Source: Erigeron canadensis (lineage: Eukaryota > Streptophyta > Magnoliopsida > Asterales > Asteraceae). Taken from it: 64,000 nt of DNA. Where the stretch lies: the NCBI RefSeq assembly GCF_010389155.1, contig NC_057761.1, positions 17,114,501 to 17,178,500 on the forward strand, written 5' to 3'. Numbering within the stretch: the stretch's first letter is position 1; every line of letters begins with the position of its first letter. Position numbers and translations under genes: made by a program. Below are positions 60,820 through 64,000 of this stretch, piece by piece. The notes beneath the pieces were generated by a model. The model was not told the DNA's origin and searched no databases. It saw nothing but the letters and a program-made list of their open reading frames with translations.

Positions 60820-61130
60820 TACATATAGATTGATATAAGACAACAAGGAATCGAACGCCTTTGTGTACTTCCAAGTAGTCTTATATAAATATGTATGTGT
60901 AATAGCAGTTAATTGCTTTCAAATAAAGTTTTTCGAACTCTCAATTGTTGATATGAGAAGCGAAGGATCGAAAGCCTTTGTGTACTCCCTAGTTGTCTCA
61001 TTTTGAACAATTGATTGAGTTAAAGTTTGCTTAAAATGTTTTATTGCCTCCAACTTGTTGATGTAAGACACGACGGATTGAACGCCTTGTTGTACTCCCT
61101 AGCAGTCTTACTATGAACATTGTTGTTGAA
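60820..61130 (+). ncRNA. Three repeated long hairpins downstream of E3 pol
   Basis: Three units share a loop sequence like GAACGCCTTTGTGTACTCCCTAG and differ in their stems, which stay complementary. Unit 1: ATATAAGAC (60833-60841) with GTCTTATAT (60878-60886), outer TACATAT/ATATGTA. Unit 2: ATGAGA (60953-60958) with TCTCAT (60996-61001), outer CAATTGTT/AACAATTG. Unit 3: GTAAGAC (61073-61079) with GTCTTAC (61105-61111), outer CAAC.TGTT/AACA.GTTG. The compensating changes point to a selected RNA structure in the element transcript. Labelled ncRNA only for want of a better class. Confidence 0.65.
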
Positions 61131-63471
61131 GCAAAACTTTGTGCTTCTCAATTGAAAAATCTTGTTCACAATAGACTCTCAAGTTTTCCGAAAATATCAC
61201 AACAAAGATTTTACTCTTTTTGATTTCACAAAAACCAATTTTTGCTCCACCTTTCTATGGAAAACATTTTCATCTATTCTTGCATAGATTAAGGAGGAGT
61301 TTGTGATTTCAAAAACTTCCAAAACTTCAAATATGTTTTAAACATTTTCATACACACGTTTGATGATATTCCAATGATTTTCAATCAATTGAAGTTCGGT
61401 GATTAGTTTACACATGAGCGATTATTTCACTCCATGAACTTCATCATCGCCGATGAGTTCTAACCCCGGAGTATTCACTTCTTTTATTAAATAGTGAGGG
61501 TATTTTGAGTGATGATGTTTTCGTGCAAATAGGATCCGAGTAAAGTTGAAAAGTGAGAGTTTAAGGTGATATGTTGAGAGAAAAGGGTTAAAAGAAATGA
61601 TACCCTTCCCTAAATTCTCAAATCGCCGGGTAAAACACGTTTCTATCGGATGTCATTTGTTGATATCTCGATATTGAAAAAGTCTTCATGGACCCAGTGA
61701 AGCGATGCACATCTTTACCTAACCACTCAAGTGTTTCTTAACAAATACTTGTTTCAATTCTCACGGACATTTTCACATTTCTATTGACTTTTCATTTGGA
61801 AGATGTTGATATTGAAAAAGGGCGACACTCTGCTCCAGTCTCTGACTTCATTTGATCACATTGTGTCTAGAGCTATCTTGATTGGTCATTAATTTGATCA
61901 TTATTCATTTTCTTAGGACACATTCGAGTCATATCTTGTGATATTATTACTTATCTTTGTGATATAGCTGGAACATTTGTAGTGATATCTTAATTGATAT
62001 TACACGATGATCAAATGGAAATCCTACCAATGCTAACATCTTTTCCAATGTTGAAAGTAGGTCTCATAATTACATTTATGTGGTTATTGAGTTAACGAGA
62101 AGTCTAAATGTGACCTCGGTTATTTCATAAAAGTCTTTAAGGATAATAGATTGTGGTTATCGAACGCTTCGGTTGTACTAACCATGATTTATATTCTTTG
62201 AAGCAATCTCGTGGTTGAAAAGCCGCAGACTAAACTATGTTAAAGTATTGCTTTGTGCAAATCTCAATGATACATAGGAAATCCGAAAAATGTTATACAT
62301 TTCTATCGGTCATTTCATTAATCCTTTCGATGTTTGAATGTGCTAACGGATCATTCTTATCCGGTTTCATTTCTCATCTCACAAACACACAACACCATGT
62401 TATAACGTTTGTACCAACAATTTCAACCTTACATTTTACTCACCTCTAGAATTCTTTGGATTGGGCTAATGGTTTGGGTTGATGTTTCGATGGTCGACAT
62501 TTCTCCATGTGCACTAAATCTATTTTTGGATCGTGTTATTTCTTTTGACATTTTATCAATCAATGTCTACATAATGACATTGGTTCCCAACTTTGTCATT
62601 ATGAGGGGGAGAAAATATTATGATTGATTGGGGAAGAAATAAGAATGATTGATAAGGACAGCAAGGAGAAGAGTTGTGTTTGGATGTTTCAAAAGGTTTA
62701 TCTCAGTTGAGCTCGGATTTTCACTTGATCTTAGTTGATTGAAATCTTGGCTTGATAAAGAAAATCTGAATTGATTTCAAAGATAAGAATGAGACCAAAG
62801 ATGAAAGGATATTCACTCAAGATGGTACAAAAGTTCAAAGATGCTCCAAAAATGTTTATACTCATGAATTGAGGGGGAGCATGATTACTTCATAAGAGAC
62901 TTATCCAAACTTCATTTAAATGCTTACTCTCCAAAGTGTTCAAGTTGATGTGACAAAGATCGAAGATTCAAAAAGTTAAAAGATTGGTTAGAAGATTCAA
63001 GTCAAAGAAGTAAAGCTCCAAAAGAGTCTTCATCAACATACTTCATTCAAGATCTTCAAGTCATACAATAACACTTTATCAAGAAGCTTCAATGCACACA
63101 TCAAGGGGGAGAGTACATATTCATGAAACTTCATTTCAAAAAGTTGAATTTCACTCAAGAATCAAAGCCAAGTTCATACCTTCCGCATCTCCAAAAACAA
63201 CTCTGATTCATGATTCAACAATCTTCAAAAATTCAAGACACACACACACTCGTTATTCTCTGTTCAAAAAGAACATTGAGAATCACCACATGATTTAACT
63301 TCAAGAAGTCCAAGACCAAGACTGAATCAAGTTCTCCAAAGACAAAAGAGAAAGCTTTGAAGACTTGTTTCAACACACCAATTGTCTTCACCACCGGGCT
63401 CATCAGATTCATTCCTACAAGACAACATAACACATATTTCATTCATTACAATATATAACTAAGGGGGAGAA
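61131..63471 (+). other. E3 3' noncoding region with four polypurine tracts
   Basis: No ORF of substance. From 61515 it matches family D from 38210 on. GGGGGAG tracts lie near 62605, 62873, 63105 and 63462; the same four occur at matching places in D. The last one abuts the 3' LTR. Repeated polypurine tracts are a described feature of Sireviruses. Confidence 0.8.
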
Positions 63472-63786
63472 TGTTAGAAATCCAAAAATAGTGATAAATT
63501 GTAATTTAGAATAGTGGACTTACTTGTAAGTAAGTCATAGATAAATGATCACTAAGGTTGAGGGGCTACACGTGATATTTAGCATATGTGAGTATTTAGA
63601 CTATAAATACCCCCTCACACCTTAGAGATCATAACCTTGGAAAACTTTTAATACACATTAATTCCAATCAGCCAATTTCCAAACACACATACTTTCTCTC
63701 TCAAAACACACACTCACACCAAGAACACACACACCTCAAATCCGCTATTGATGACGTGAATTCGGTGCAGAAATCGTGTTATAACA
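63472..63786 (+). mobile_element. E3 3' LTR
   Basis: TGTTAGAAATCC...GTGTTATAACA, the same length as the 5' LTR, with the TATA box CTATAAATACC at 63601-63611. Confidence 0.92.
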
Positions 63787-64000
63787 TGCCGTTATCCAGA
63801 GGTGCGGAATCCCTCTCTATAAGGTGGGTGATTCACAATGGAAGCCCCTAGATCACCTGCTGCCTAGCAGGTCTTCTTCGAGCTAGCGGAACGACCTTTG
63901 ACCTATTAACCTGCACAAATATGCTTGATAATTCGACAAATGTTCGACCCTAATCTCTGTTAGGGTTCTGGTATTTATAGGAAAACTCGACATGGGCTTC
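63787..64000 (-). mobile_element. Probable LTR sequence of the interrupted minus-strand Copia
   Basis: On the minus strand it has a TATA-like CTATAAATACC at about 63974-63984 and no ORF, as expected for an LTR. If E3 inserted into that LTR, this part joins the 39 bases at 51782-51820. The absence of a target-site duplication leaves this as inference. Confidence 0.35.

Larger units (their letters stand above)
51821..63786 (+). mobile_element. E3: Copia (Sirevirus-type) retrotransposon with both LTRs
   Basis: Two 315-bp LTRs (51821-52135 and 63472-63786), a tRNA-Met primer site, a hairpin-rich leader, gag with a zinc knuckle, a long gag-pol linker, protease, integrase, RT, RNase H, a 2.9-kb 3' noncoding region and a polypurine tract. 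By eye the LTRs differ at about 11 of 315 positions, so insertion is moderately recent. The bases flanking the ends (GATCC left, TGCCG right) are not a target-site duplication. Unlike E1 and EB it has no accessory ORF downstream of pol. Confidence 0.92.

Overview
This is nuclear DNA from a flowering plant, very probably a core eudicot and perhaps an asterid. The host genes are split by many GT-AG introns, base composition is AT-rich, and long stretches are LTR retrotransposons of the plant Sirevirus (Copia) and Tekay (Gypsy) types. I cannot name a species.

Host genes. (1) 53-4147, minus: exons 2-11 of a UDP-glucose:glycoprotein glucosyltransferase (UGGT), the ER folding sensor; it runs off the left edge. 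A signal-peptide start that looks like its exon 1 lies at 7058-7159, but the conserved rest of exon 1 was not found. (2) 7966-9312, plus: a replication protein A 70 kDa-like gene, cut off by a Copia insertion. (3) 18641-25708, minus: a complete 15-exon organellar aspartyl-tRNA synthetase of 672 codons. It has one in-frame TGA where the motif 3 arginine should be, and an 83-bp tandem duplication over one splice donor.

Mobile DNA. E1 (about 9361-18362, plus) is a 5'-truncated Sirevirus with pol, three 106-bp hairpin-rich repeats, a very long extra 3' ORF and a 3' LTR. A small Copia remnant (26574-27240, minus) precedes a Tekay-like Gypsy element (27344-38200, minus) with LTRs of about 3 kb. Then come a 3' fragment of Copia family D (38201-40674), a second Sirevirus with an extra 3' ORF (EB, 40675-50462, plus), a minus-strand Copia gag and leader (50465-51820), and a Copia element with both LTRs (E3, 51821-63786, plus) of the same family as D. 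E3 appears to sit inside the LTR of the minus-strand Copia, whose other part may be 63787-64000.

Most interesting. E1 and EB, although diverged, both carry a giant accessory ORF downstream of pol with shared N- and C-terminal domains. Structured RNA-like repeats also sit just downstream of pol in E1 (3 x 106 bp) and in E3 (three long hairpins whose stems show compensatory changes). Leader hairpin or motif arrays occur in E3, in the minus-strand Copia and in the Gypsy element. All transposon genes here are broken by stops, frameshifts or deletions, so none looks autonomous.
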